A DNA stretch of 41,881 nucleotides from an uncultured Bacilli bacterium (GTDB lineage: Bacteria; Bacillota_I; Bacilli_A; RF39; UBA660), in the NCBI GenBank assembly GCA_934086185.1, contig CAKOHW010000009.1, forward strand, positions 1 through 41,881. Direction: 5' to 3'. The notes under the pieces are model-generated. The model saw nothing but the letters and a program-made list of their open reading frames with translations. It did not search any database and had not been told where the DNA came from. The translations under genes and the position numbers were made by a program. How positions within the stretch are numbered: position 1 is the stretch's first letter; each line of letters opens with the position of its first letter. Shown here piece after piece: positions 8,152 to 15,743 of the stretch.

Positions 8152-9519
8152 ATGATAAATATAAAAACAGATTCAAGAAAAGTTTGTGAAGGAGATACAT
8201 TCGTTGCAATAAAAGGTCATACAGTAGATGGACATGATTATATAGAAAAAGCAATAGAAAATGGAGCAAAAAAAATAATATGTGAACATGGTAATTATGA
8301 TGTAGAAACTGTTGTAGTAGAAAATTCTGAAAAATATTTAAGTGACTATTTGATAGAAAATTATAGCAAATATTTTGAAGATATTAAATTTATAGGCATA
8401 ACTGGTACAAATGGTAAAACTACTACTGCATATTTAACTAGTCAAATGTTAACTTTACTAAATATTAAAAATGCCTATATAGGAACAATAGGTTATTATG
8501 TAAATAACAAATTTATTTTTGAATTACCAAATACAACTCCAGATATTTTACTTTTATATAATTTAATATTGGATGCTAAAGAAAAAGGCGTTAAAGTAAT
8601 TGTCATGGAAGTAAGTTCTCATGCATTAAGTTTAGGAAGAATTGCTGGAATTAAATTAGACATAGCAGGATTTACTAACTTAACTGAAGATCATTTAGAT
8701 TATCATAAAACTATGGAAAATTATTTGAATAGTAAATTATTAATATTAAATCATATGAAAGAAAATGGAGTAATGATATCTAATATAGATGATGAATACG
8801 GAATTAAATTTAAATACAAAAATTTTAAAACATTAGGTTTTATGAATAGTGATTATCATATATTAGACTATAATTATACTAATTTGACAACTAAAATAAC
8901 TTTTTCTTATAATGGTTCAAATTACATAGTTGAAACAAATTTATTAAATAAATTTAATATATATAACTATATAACAGCACTTGCTTTTGTAAATAATTTA
9001 GGAATAAATATTGAAGATATTATAAAAATAACTAAAGATGTTTTCCCACCAAATGGAAGAAACGAAATTATCAAAGTAGGTAACAGTATTGCTATCATTG
9101 ATTATGCTCATACTCCAGATGCTGTAGAAAAAATAATTACTTCAACTTTAGAAAAGAAAACAGGTAAAGTTATAACTATAGTTGGATGTGGTGGAGATAG
9201 AGATCCTAAAAAAAGACCAATTATGGGTAATATTGCAACAGAATTATCTGACTATGTAATTTTAACAAATGACAATCCCCGTACAGAAGATGAAAAAAAT
9301 ATAATGAATGATATTGTAAAAGGTATAAACAAAAATAACTATGAAATAATATTTGATAGAAAAGAAGCGATAAAAAAAGGATTAGATATATTAAATGACA
9401 ATGATACTTTGTTAATTTTAGGTAAAGGCCACGAAGACTATCAAATAATCGGACATGAAAAAATTCATTTAAGTGATAAAGAAGAAGTTTTAAAATATGT
9501 TGATACTATGAAGAAGTAA
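8152..9519 (+). CDS. murE: UDP-MurNAc-tripeptide synthetase MurE
   Basis: MurE adds the third residue of the peptidoglycan stem peptide in the cytosol. The Mur ligase ATP site GTNGKT is at residues 85-90, and EVSSHALSLGR and GRNE follow in the usual order. The DNPR motif (374-377) is the signature of meso-diaminopimelate-adding MurE, so the wall is predicted to contain DAP, not Lys. The ATG at 8152 is preferred to the upstream TTG at 8140 because AGGTTGGTG sits just ahead of it. It is transcribed alone, with terminators on both sides. Confidence 0.95.
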   Translation: MINIKTDSRKVCEGDTFVAIKGHTVDGHDYIEKAIENGAKKIICEHGNYDVETVVVENSEKYLSDYLIENYSKYFEDIKFIGITGTNGKTTTAYLTSQMLTLLNIKNAYIGTIGYYVNNKFIFELPNTTPDILLLYNLILDAKEKGVKVIVMEVSSHALSLGRIAGIKLDIAGFTNLTEDHLDYHKTMENYLNSKLLILNHMKENGVMISNIDDEYGIKFKYKNFKTLGFMNSDYHILDYNYTNLTTKITFSYNGSNYIVETNLLNKFNIYNYITALAFVNNLGINIEDIIKITKDVFPPNGRNEIIKVGNSIAIIDYAHTPDAVEKIITSTLEKKTGKVITIVGCGGDRDPKKRPIMGNIATELSDYVILTNDNPRTEDEKNIMNDIVKGINKNNYEIIFDRKEAIKKGLDILNDNDTLLILGKGHEDYQIIGHEKIHLSDKEEVLKYVDTMKK

Positions 9520-9536
9520 TATACTTCTTTTTATTT
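9511..9536 (+). terminator. Terminator of murE
   Basis: An 8-bp stem AAGAAGTA/TACTTCTT with a 3-nt loop includes the stop codon and is followed by a T-rich run. Confidence 0.85.
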
Positions 9537-9587
9537 TACACAAAAATGTAAAATAAAAATATTTTTGTTGATTTTTCATATTTGATG

Positions 9588-9616
9588 TTGTATTTTAAAA
9601 CAACTTATTGTATTAT
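9588..9616 (+). promoter_or_regulatory. Promoter of the dcw operon
   Basis: TTGTAT (9588-9593), a 17-nt spacer and TATTAT (9611-9616) form a reasonable housekeeping promoter, placing the start near 9623. An alternative is TTGATT-17-TATTTT at 9568-9596. Confidence 0.55.
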
Positions 9617-9627
9617 TTATATAGACA

Positions 9628-9651
9628 GTGGTACATTGTGGAAGAAAGTGG
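9628..9651 (+). promoter_or_regulatory. MraZ operator: three GTGG boxes
   Basis: GTGG occurs at 9628-9631, 9638-9641 and 9648-9651, an exact 10-bp period, directly before the mraZ ribosome binding site. MraZ is known to bind tandem TGGG/GTGG-type repeats at this spacing ahead of its own gene, so this is very probably the autoregulatory site of the division operon. Confidence 0.8.
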
Positions 9652-9659
9652 GGGATAAT

Positions 9660-10088
9660 ATGTTGATGGGTGAGTATCATCATAACATTGATGAAAAAAG
9701 CAGACTTATTATTCCTAGTAAGTTCAGAAATGAACTTGGGGAAAAGTTTGTAATTACTCGTGGACTTGAAAAATGTTTATTTGTTTACTCATACAAAGAA
9801 TGGGAAAATATAATAAATAAATTAAGTACATTACCATTTACAAAAAAAGCCTCACGTGACTTCACAAGATTTTTCTTATCTGGTGCTACTGAGTGCGTAC
9901 TCGACAAATCTGGAAGAGTATGCATAACCTCCCCACTAGTTCATTACGCCGGTTTGACAAAAGAATGTGTTATAATCGGCGCTAATGATCGTTTAGAAAT
10001 ATGGGATGAGGAATCTTGGAATAATTTCTTTACAACTAATGAAGAAAATTTTGCTAGTATAGCAGAAAACTTGTTTGGGGGAGAATAA
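9660..10088 (+). CDS. mraZ: Transcriptional regulator MraZ
   Basis: MraZ is an AbrB-fold, ring-forming DNA-binding protein that regulates the division and cell wall cluster. The start MLMGEYHHNIDEKSRLIIP is the family signature, and the second AbrB-like half begins near VLDKSGRVCI. The ATG at 9660 follows GGGGG; a longer frame from 9582 would run through the promoter and boxes and is rejected. The 142-aa length is typical. Its last bases overlap the ribosome binding site of rsmH. Confidence 0.95.
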   Translation: MLMGEYHHNIDEKSRLIIPSKFRNELGEKFVITRGLEKCLFVYSYKEWENIINKLSTLPFTKKASRDFTRFFLSGATECVLDKSGRVCITSPLVHYAGLTKECVIIGANDRLEIWDEESWNNFFTTNEENFASIAENLFGGE

Positions 10089-10089
10089 T

Positions 10090-11010
10090 TTGCATTATAG
10101 TGTACTAAAGACAGAATGTATTGAAAATTTAAATATTAAAGATGATGGAATATATGTTGATGGAACTATTGGACTTGCAGGACATAGTAGTGAAATTCTA
10201 AAACGTATACCAAATGGTTATCTTTATGGATTTGATCAAGATGATTATGCAACGACATATTCGACTGAATTACTAAATAAAATTGGCAATAATTTTAAAA
10301 TAATTAGAGACAATTTTGTGAATATGAAAAAAAATCTAAATGATTTAGGTATCGAAAAAGTCGATGGAATACTTTTAGATTTAGGAGTATCAAGTCCACA
10401 AATAGATAATGGTGAAAGAGGATTTTCATTTATGAAAGATGCTCCATTAGATATGAGAATGGATACTAGAAATAAACTTACTGCAAAAAAAATAGTTAAT
10501 GAATACAGTTATGATGAACTAGTGAATATATTTTATTCTTTTGGAGAAGAAAAATTTTCAAAAAATATAGCGAAAAAAATAATAGAGGCAAGAAAAAATA
10601 AACCTATCGAAACTACGCTTGAGTTAGTTGATATTATATCGTCTTCAGTACCTACTAAGTATTTTGTTACTAAACATCCAGAAAGACAAATATTTCAAGC
10701 AATAAGAATAGAAGTAAATAGTGAATTAAATGTATTAAATGAGGTCTTACCAGATGCAATAAATTTATTAAATAAAGGTGGTAGACTTTGTATTATAACA
10801 TTCCATTCACTTGAAGATAGAATAGTAAAAAAAACATTTAAAAAATATAGTGAAATAAATGAAGTGGTTAAAGGCTTACCAGTTATACCTGATGAATATA
10901 AACCATTAATAAAAATTATAAATAATAAACCAATTTTAGCAAAAGAAAAAGAACTTAATGAAAACACTAGAAGTAAAAGTGCTAAATTAAGAGTTATAGA
11001 AAGGATATAA
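10090..11010 (+). CDS. rsmH: 16S rRNA C1402 N4-methyltransferase RsmH
   Basis: RsmH methylates N4 of C1402 in 16S rRNA. It has the SAM-binding start YVDGTIGLAGHSSEIL and the family blocks LLDLGVSSPQIDNGERGFSF, PLDMRMD and ITFHSLEDRIVKKTF. I choose the TTG at 10090 (MHYSVLKTECIENL) because family members begin this way and GGGGGAG at 10077-10083 is well placed. It follows mraZ by 1 nt. Confidence 0.95.
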   Translation: MHYSVLKTECIENLNIKDDGIYVDGTIGLAGHSSEILKRIPNGYLYGFDQDDYATTYSTELLNKIGNNFKIIRDNFVNMKKNLNDLGIEKVDGILLDLGVSSPQIDNGERGFSFMKDAPLDMRMDTRNKLTAKKIVNEYSYDELVNIFYSFGEEKFSKNIAKKIIEARKNKPIETTLELVDIISSSVPTKYFVTKHPERQIFQAIRIEVNSELNVLNEVLPDAINLLNKGGRLCIITFHSLEDRIVKKTFKKYSEINEVVKGLPVIPDEYKPLIKIINNKPILAKEKELNENTRSKSAKLRVIERI

Positions 11011-11013
11011 AAC

Positions 11014-11304
11014 ATGAAAAAGAATGAAAAGAGTGTTAGATTTTTAAAAGGAGAAAAAATATTTATATTTTTAATATGTGTATTTGGTGTTTTAGCTCCT
11101 ATATTAACTGTTTCTTCAAAATCAATCCTTTCTAGAAGCAATATAGATTTAGAAAGATTAAAGAAAAAAGTGGAGAAACAAAAAAACATAAACGAAAGTT
11201 TAGAAATGCAAGTAAATGAACTTGCTAGTTTGTCAAGTATCCAAGATATTGCTAAATCATATGGTTTATCTTATAATAATGATAATATAATCGTTATTAA
11301 ATAG
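11014..11304 (+). CDS. ftsL: Cell division protein FtsL
   Basis: This small bitopic protein of 96 aa has a basic cytoplasmic N-terminus, one membrane segment (about residues 16-36) and a short coiled coil (about 43-70). It ends in a SIQDIAKSYGL motif as in FtsL/DivIC. It lies between rsmH and the septal penicillin-binding protein, the conserved dcw position. The call rests on architecture and synteny, because FtsL diverges strongly in sequence. Confidence 0.85.
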   Translation: MKKNEKSVRFLKGEKIFIFLICVFGVLAPILTVSSKSILSRSNIDLERLKKKVEKQKNINESLEMQVNELASLSSIQDIAKSYGLSYNNDNIIVIK

Positions 11305-11317
11305 GAGGAGAGTTTTT

Positions 11318-13408
11318 ATGAACAATGGTATAAAAATAAATAAGTTTTTAATAATAGCCATTGTTCTTTTGTTTGGTCTAATTATTGCAAAACTTATTTA
11401 TATTGCAACTAGCACTAAAATAGATGGTATTAATTTGAGAAAATTTGCTTTGTCACGTACTACTGAAACTAAAACTCTTTATGCTTCACGTGGAAGTATA
11501 TATGATTGTTCAGGAGAAATATTAGCAGAAAATGTTAACTCATATACAGTAATAGCATATTTATCTTCTAGTCGTACAACTGATGAAAAGAACCCACAAC
11601 ATGTAGTAGATATAGAAGGCACAGTTAAAGCATTGTCTCCGATACTTAATATGGATGAAAATAGATTAAGAAATTTACTGAGTAGTAAATCATATCAAGT
11701 AGAATTAGGACCTGAGGGAAGAGGTATTAGTGAACTTGTAAAAGAAAAAATAGATAATTTAAAATTACCAGGTATAGATTTTATAAAAACAAGTAAAAGA
11801 TACTATCCATATGGAACTTTTGCATCATATATTATAGGGTATGCTAAGAAAAATGATACTGGAGATATAGTAGGAGAAATGGGAATTGAATCTTATTTTA
11901 ATGATGATTTAAGTGGTGAAAATGGTTACCTTGAATATCAAAAAGATGCATATGGTTATCAAATTGCAAATACTCCGTATAGAGAAACAAAAGCCAAAAA
12001 TGGTTATAATATAAATTTAACAATTGATTCAAATGTACAAATGTATTTAGAAAATGCAATAAATGATTTAACTAATAATTATGAAAATGATTGGGTAACA
12101 GTAACTATAGCAGATGCAAAAACAGGCGCAATAGTTGCATCAGCATCTAATCCAACATTTGATGCAAATAAATTAAATATAGTTAATTATAATAATCCAT
12201 TAGTTAGTTATACATATGAACCAGGGAGTACTATGAAAATATTTAGTTTCATGTCAAGCATGGAAGAAGGAAAATATAATGGTAGTGAAGAATATGCATC
12301 CGGTACTATAAATGTAGATGATTACGAAATTAGAGATTGGAATAAAGTAGGTTGGGGAAAAATCACATATGATAGAGGATTTACATATTCTTCTAATGTT
12401 GCTGCTACTTTACTAGCACAACAAGTAGGAAAAGAAAAATTATTAGATTATTATACTAAACTAGGCTTTGGATCCAAAACTGGCATAGAATTGTATGGAG
12501 AAATGACTGGAAAAATAAATTTTATGTATAATTCAGAATTAGCAGCAGCATCTTATGGACAAGGTATTACAATAACTCCAATACAAATGATACAAGCACT
12601 TACAACAATAACAAATAATGGAACAGTATTAAAACCATATATAGTTAAATCTATAACGGATTCTTCTGGTAAAGTAATAAAAGAAAATAAAAAGACAGAA
12701 GGTGAAAAGGTATTTAGTAAAGAAACAGTAGAAAAAATAAAAGAACTTATGGATTTAACAGTTAATGGAGAAGATAATGCAGCAACTGGAGTTGTATATA
12801 AAACTGATAAAGTTAGATTAATTGGTAAAACGGGTACAGCTCAATATACTAATGAATACGGTACATATACAACAGAAGGTATATATAAAATAAGATCTTT
12901 TGCTGGAATTTTTCCTAAAGATAATCCAGAATATATAATATATGTAGCTATAAAAGACTTAAATGGTGGATCTAGTGCAATGGCTAAAATGGTAAAAAGT
13001 GTCGTAGAATCAATATCTAAATATAGAAACTTAAGTGATAGAGATACTAATAAAGATGAAACAAAATATGTTGATTTAAAATCATATTTAAATAAATCTA
13101 TAGATGAATCAGTAAGTGAATTAAAAAATCTTAATTTGACACCTGTAGTAGTGGGTGATGGAAATATAATTGTAGATCAATATCCTAAAAAAAATGAAAA
13201 TATAGTAATAGGTTCAAAAGTATATTTAAAAACAAATACAACAAAAAAAATAATGATAGATATTAGAGGATTTAATATATCAGAAGTAATTAATTTAATG
13301 AATATAATGAATGTAGACTATGAAATAAATGGGTCGGGTAAAGTAGTTAGTACAAACATTGAACCTAATAATGAAATAACTGAAAAAGTTATAATAAATT
13401 TAGAATGA
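11318..13408 (+). CDS. pbpB: Septal penicillin-binding protein 2B-type transpeptidase with two PASTA domains
   Basis: This class B PBP crosslinks septal peptidoglycan. It has one N-terminal membrane helix (residues 10-31), a dimerisation domain starting ASRGSIYD, and a transpeptidase domain with S304-T-M-K307, S358-S-N360 and K504-T-G506. Two PASTA repeats occupy about residues 575-696. PASTA domains bind muropeptides and occur in PBP2B/SpoVD-like proteins of Firmicutes. An AGGAGGAG ribosome binding site precedes it. All catalytic motifs are intact. It could be called ftsI or spoVD. Confidence 0.93.
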   Translation: MNNGIKINKFLIIAIVLLFGLIIAKLIYIATSTKIDGINLRKFALSRTTETKTLYASRGSIYDCSGEILAENVNSYTVIAYLSSSRTTDEKNPQHVVDIEGTVKALSPILNMDENRLRNLLSSKSYQVELGPEGRGISELVKEKIDNLKLPGIDFIKTSKRYYPYGTFASYIIGYAKKNDTGDIVGEMGIESYFNDDLSGENGYLEYQKDAYGYQIANTPYRETKAKNGYNINLTIDSNVQMYLENAINDLTNNYENDWVTVTIADAKTGAIVASASNPTFDANKLNIVNYNNPLVSYTYEPGSTMKIFSFMSSMEEGKYNGSEEYASGTINVDDYEIRDWNKVGWGKITYDRGFTYSSNVAATLLAQQVGKEKLLDYYTKLGFGSKTGIELYGEMTGKINFMYNSELAAASYGQGITITPIQMIQALTTITNNGTVLKPYIVKSITDSSGKVIKENKKTEGEKVFSKETVEKIKELMDLTVNGEDNAATGVVYKTDKVRLIGKTGTAQYTNEYGTYTTEGIYKIRSFAGIFPKDNPEYIIYVAIKDLNGGSSAMAKMVKSVVESISKYRNLSDRDTNKDETKYVDLKSYLNKSIDESVSELKNLNLTPVVVGDGNIIVDQYPKKNENIVIGSKVYLKTNTTKKIMIDIRGFNISEVINLMNIMNVDYEINGSGKVVSTNIEPNNEITEKVIINLE

Positions 13409-13416
13409 GGTGAAAT

Positions 13417-13965
13417 ATGAAAAGAAAAAAGAAACAGCAAACTATAAAGGAAAAATTAAAAAATATAATAAATTCATATAAGACAATTATATATATTTCT
13501 TTAGTATTGAATATTATATTAGTTATTTTGTGTTATAACATAATGTCATCAAATAAAATATATACATTTAGTGGAAATGATGATTATTTAACTGTGAGTG
13601 ATGGTTTAATAATTTTAAATAATGATCTAAATATTTTAAAAGGAAATAATATTAAATATACATACAATACAGATTATGATATAAAATCATATAAAATAGG
13701 CTATTATGTTATGAAAAATGATAAACTAACCTCAATAATAGAATCTAAGATGGAATTAGATACAGACATTAAATTAAGTGATATTATTGCAAATTTTACA
13801 TCATTTAATATTACAGAAAAAAATAAAAGTGCCAAGTACTTTACAAAACAAAATAAAAAGTTATTGAATCATGATTTATATCTAGTTTTAGAGGCGAAAA
13901 CAACTAAAAATGAAACAATATTAAGCAAAGTAAAATTAAATGTTTCAAAGATTTCAAAATTTTAA
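13417..13965 (+). CDS. Unknown bitopic membrane protein at the end of the dcw operon
   Basis: No family is recognised. It has a very basic N-terminus (residues 1-24), one membrane segment (about 24-43) ending in a single Cys, and an extracytoplasmic part of about 138 residues rich in Asn, Lys and Ile. The gene begins 8 nt after the pbpB stop with an AGGTG site, so it is cotranscribed with mraZ-rsmH-ftsL-pbpB. In most Firmicutes this position holds mraY. Topology and context suggest a divisome accessory protein, which is inference. A new promoter follows within 11 nt of the stop. Confidence 0.7.
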   Translation: MKRKKKQQTIKEKLKNIINSYKTIIYISLVLNIILVILCYNIMSSNKIYTFSGNDDYLTVSDGLIILNNDLNILKGNNIKYTYNTDYDIKSYKIGYYVMKNDKLTSIIESKMELDTDIKLSDIIANFTSFNITEKNKSAKYFTKQNKKLLNHDLYLVLEAKTTKNETILSKVKLNVSKISKF

Positions 13966-13975
13966 AAAATTCTTC

Positions 13976-14028
13976 TTGACTTGTTTGATAATAATATAAT
14001 ATAATTTTATTGTAGGAGGATGAAAGAA
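13976..14028 (+). promoter_or_regulatory. Promoter and conserved leader of a TasA-like gene
   Basis: TTGACT (13976-13981), an 18-nt spacer and TATAAT (14000-14005) form a strong promoter. The leader TTATTGTAGGAGGATGAAAG is identical to that before the TasA-like gene at 22992, and both have an 18-nt spacer, pointing to shared control or a promoter-plus-signal-peptide duplication. Confidence 0.75.
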
Positions 14029-14030
14029 AA

Positions 14031-14846
14031 ATGAACACAAGACAAAAATTAACATTAGGGATAGCAGCTATATTTATGGTAACATTAACAATAGTAGGAG
14101 TAACTTATGCATACTTCGTAACTAGAGTTAAAACTGCAGGTACTGAAACAAAGGCAGTAATTAAAACTGCAGACATCAGTGTAACTTACAAAGATGGTAA
14201 TGGAGTTGTTAAAATGCAAGACGTTGAACCTGGTGCTGTAGCATATAAGACTTTTACAGTGTCAAACAGTAGTAAAAGTGATTCCGCTACAACTTACGAC
14301 GTAGTTTTAACTTCTTTCTATCAAGCAGATGCTCCAAAATTTGTACACACTTTCGCAGAGGAAAGAACTTCTGTACTAGATACTACTACTGATGCTACAT
14401 TAATTACTAATTGTTATACATCAGCAGCACTAGCAGCTGATGGAACAGTTTCAGCAGACACAACAACAAATTGCTTCGGTGGAACAAAATATTATGACAA
14501 TATGAGAGTTACTTTACACAGAGTAGATGAAAATGTAGCGACTGCTAATAGTACATTATTTAATACTACTGGAGAAGCAACAACAGAAATTACTGCAGAG
14601 AATTATGCTACATTAACTGCTACTGACGCTACTGCATTAGTAGATGACAAATTAGCACCATATTATGCTCAAACATCTCAACCTGAAAACACTAAAACAA
14701 ATTATACAATTTTAGCAGCAGGACAACAAATTGCAGCTAAGAAAGTTAATTACTATGTTTTAAAGGTTGAATATGCTAATAATGGAGTTAACCAAAATAT
14801 CGAAAACGATGCTGTTGTTAGTTTTAGAGTAGATATTGACGCATAG
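14031..14846 (+). CDS. TasA/camelysin-like secreted protein with SipW-type signal peptide
   Basis: The signal region MNTRQKLTLGIAAIFMVTLT followed by VTYAYF matches the SipW-dependent class. The mature part (about 240 residues) is Ala/Thr-rich and beta-prone, begins KTADISVTY and has a DVEPGAVAYKTFTVSN segment as in TasA-type fibre subunits. Three Cys are not obviously conserved. Codon use is more GC-rich than in neighbouring genes, as expected for strong expression, and it has a strong promoter and terminator. It is probably a major extracellular fibre or coat component. No sipW-like peptidase is in the window. Confidence 0.75.
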   Translation: MNTRQKLTLGIAAIFMVTLTIVGVTYAYFVTRVKTAGTETKAVIKTADISVTYKDGNGVVKMQDVEPGAVAYKTFTVSNSSKSDSATTYDVVLTSFYQADAPKFVHTFAEERTSVLDTTTDATLITNCYTSAALAADGTVSADTTTNCFGGTKYYDNMRVTLHRVDENVATANSTLFNTTGEATTEITAENYATLTATDATALVDDKLAPYYAQTSQPENTKTNYTILAAGQQIAAKKVNYYVLKVEYANNGVNQNIENDAVVSFRVDIDA

Positions 14847-14865
14847 TGATTAAATATTAAAAATT

Positions 14866-14898
14866 AAAAGAGATATAAATAATCTCTTTTTTTGTTTT
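14866..14898 (+). terminator. Terminator of the TasA-like gene
   Basis: A 9-bp stem AAAAGAGAT/ATCTCTTTT with a 7-nt loop is followed by a T run. Confidence 0.9.
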
Positions 14899-14954
14899 TT
14901 ATTAATTCTAAAAAAGATTGACTTAATACCAATTTTTTCCTTTGAATTAATTAT

Positions 14955-15580
14955 TTATATAGTTTTTATTTGAGATTTAGTAATACCAGTAATCTCCATA
15001 ATATCTTTATCAGTGAAATTCTTCTTTCTTAAAATTTTTGCAATTGATATTTTTTCATTTGCAGAACCTTTTTCAATACCATCTTCTTCACATTTTCTTT
15101 CTATATCACTTAACATGCCATAAGCATATTGTTTCTTCTTTAAATAATCAAGATTTATTCTAACAACTCGTATGTTGGGATATAAACTATAAATGTATTA
15201 TCTTATATTAATCTTGATTGATAAATAAATTCATGTTTCATATCTTTTTTTATGTAACTTATCAAGTATATCAAAATTATCTATATCTATTAAATAAGTT
15301 TCTATGTTGCTATTATATGAATTCTTATTTTCAAGATCAAATATATGATGATAAAATAAATAGAAATGATTTTTATAAACTATTTAAGAAGTATAAGAAT
15401 TATTCATTTCAATAATAAAACTTTTATTCTTATAGATATAAATAACATAACTAAAACTAGATTTAATAGACTTACTTCTAACATTTTCAGTGATAGCAAC
15501 TACAATATTATTAAAAATATATTTAAAATAAGAATCATACAAAATTTTAAATTGTTATTCAAACGAACAACTCCTATCAC
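14955..15580 (-). pseudogene. Decayed Rpn-family (PD-(D/E)XK) nuclease/transposase remnant
   Basis: Reading the minus strand, the end of the gene is intact: it encodes YGMLSDIERKCEEDGIEKG, then KILRKKNFTDKDIMEITG and stops at 14955. This is the C-terminal tail of Rpn (recombination-promoting nuclease) family proteins. Upstream, fragments such as KILYDSYFKYIF, SFIIEMNN and NIETYLIDIDNFD match the N-terminal and core regions, but they are split by in-frame stops and frameshifts. The protein is therefore not made. The stretch 15581-15687 shows nothing besides AT-rich spacer. Confidence 0.8.
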
Positions 15581-15687
15581 TATAAATTATTATTAATTTT
15601 TTTGTATTTACTTTTTTTATTTTCAAAAAATATAATTTAAATACATGTAATTAGTATGATTAATTTCAATATTTTTTCATTTATCTC

Positions 15688-15716
15688 TTTACAAAAATAT
15701 ACTAAACGATTATAAT
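15688..15716 (+). promoter_or_regulatory. Promoter of lon
   Basis: TTTACA (15688-15693), a 17-nt spacer and TATAAT (15711-15716). No CIRCE or CtsR-type operator is evident. Confidence 0.8.
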
Positions 15717-15743
15717 AAAAACCATTGGTGAGGAGGCAATATA

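Noticed and set aside
9582..9659. 26-codon N-terminal extension of MraZ
   Set aside because: It would run through the promoter and the three MraZ boxes, and the family starts at MLMGEY with a proper ribosome binding site.
15218..15596. Two short plus-strand reading frames of 65 and 76 codons
   Set aside because: They lie antisense to the decayed Rpn gene, lack ribosome binding sites and have no protein-like composition.
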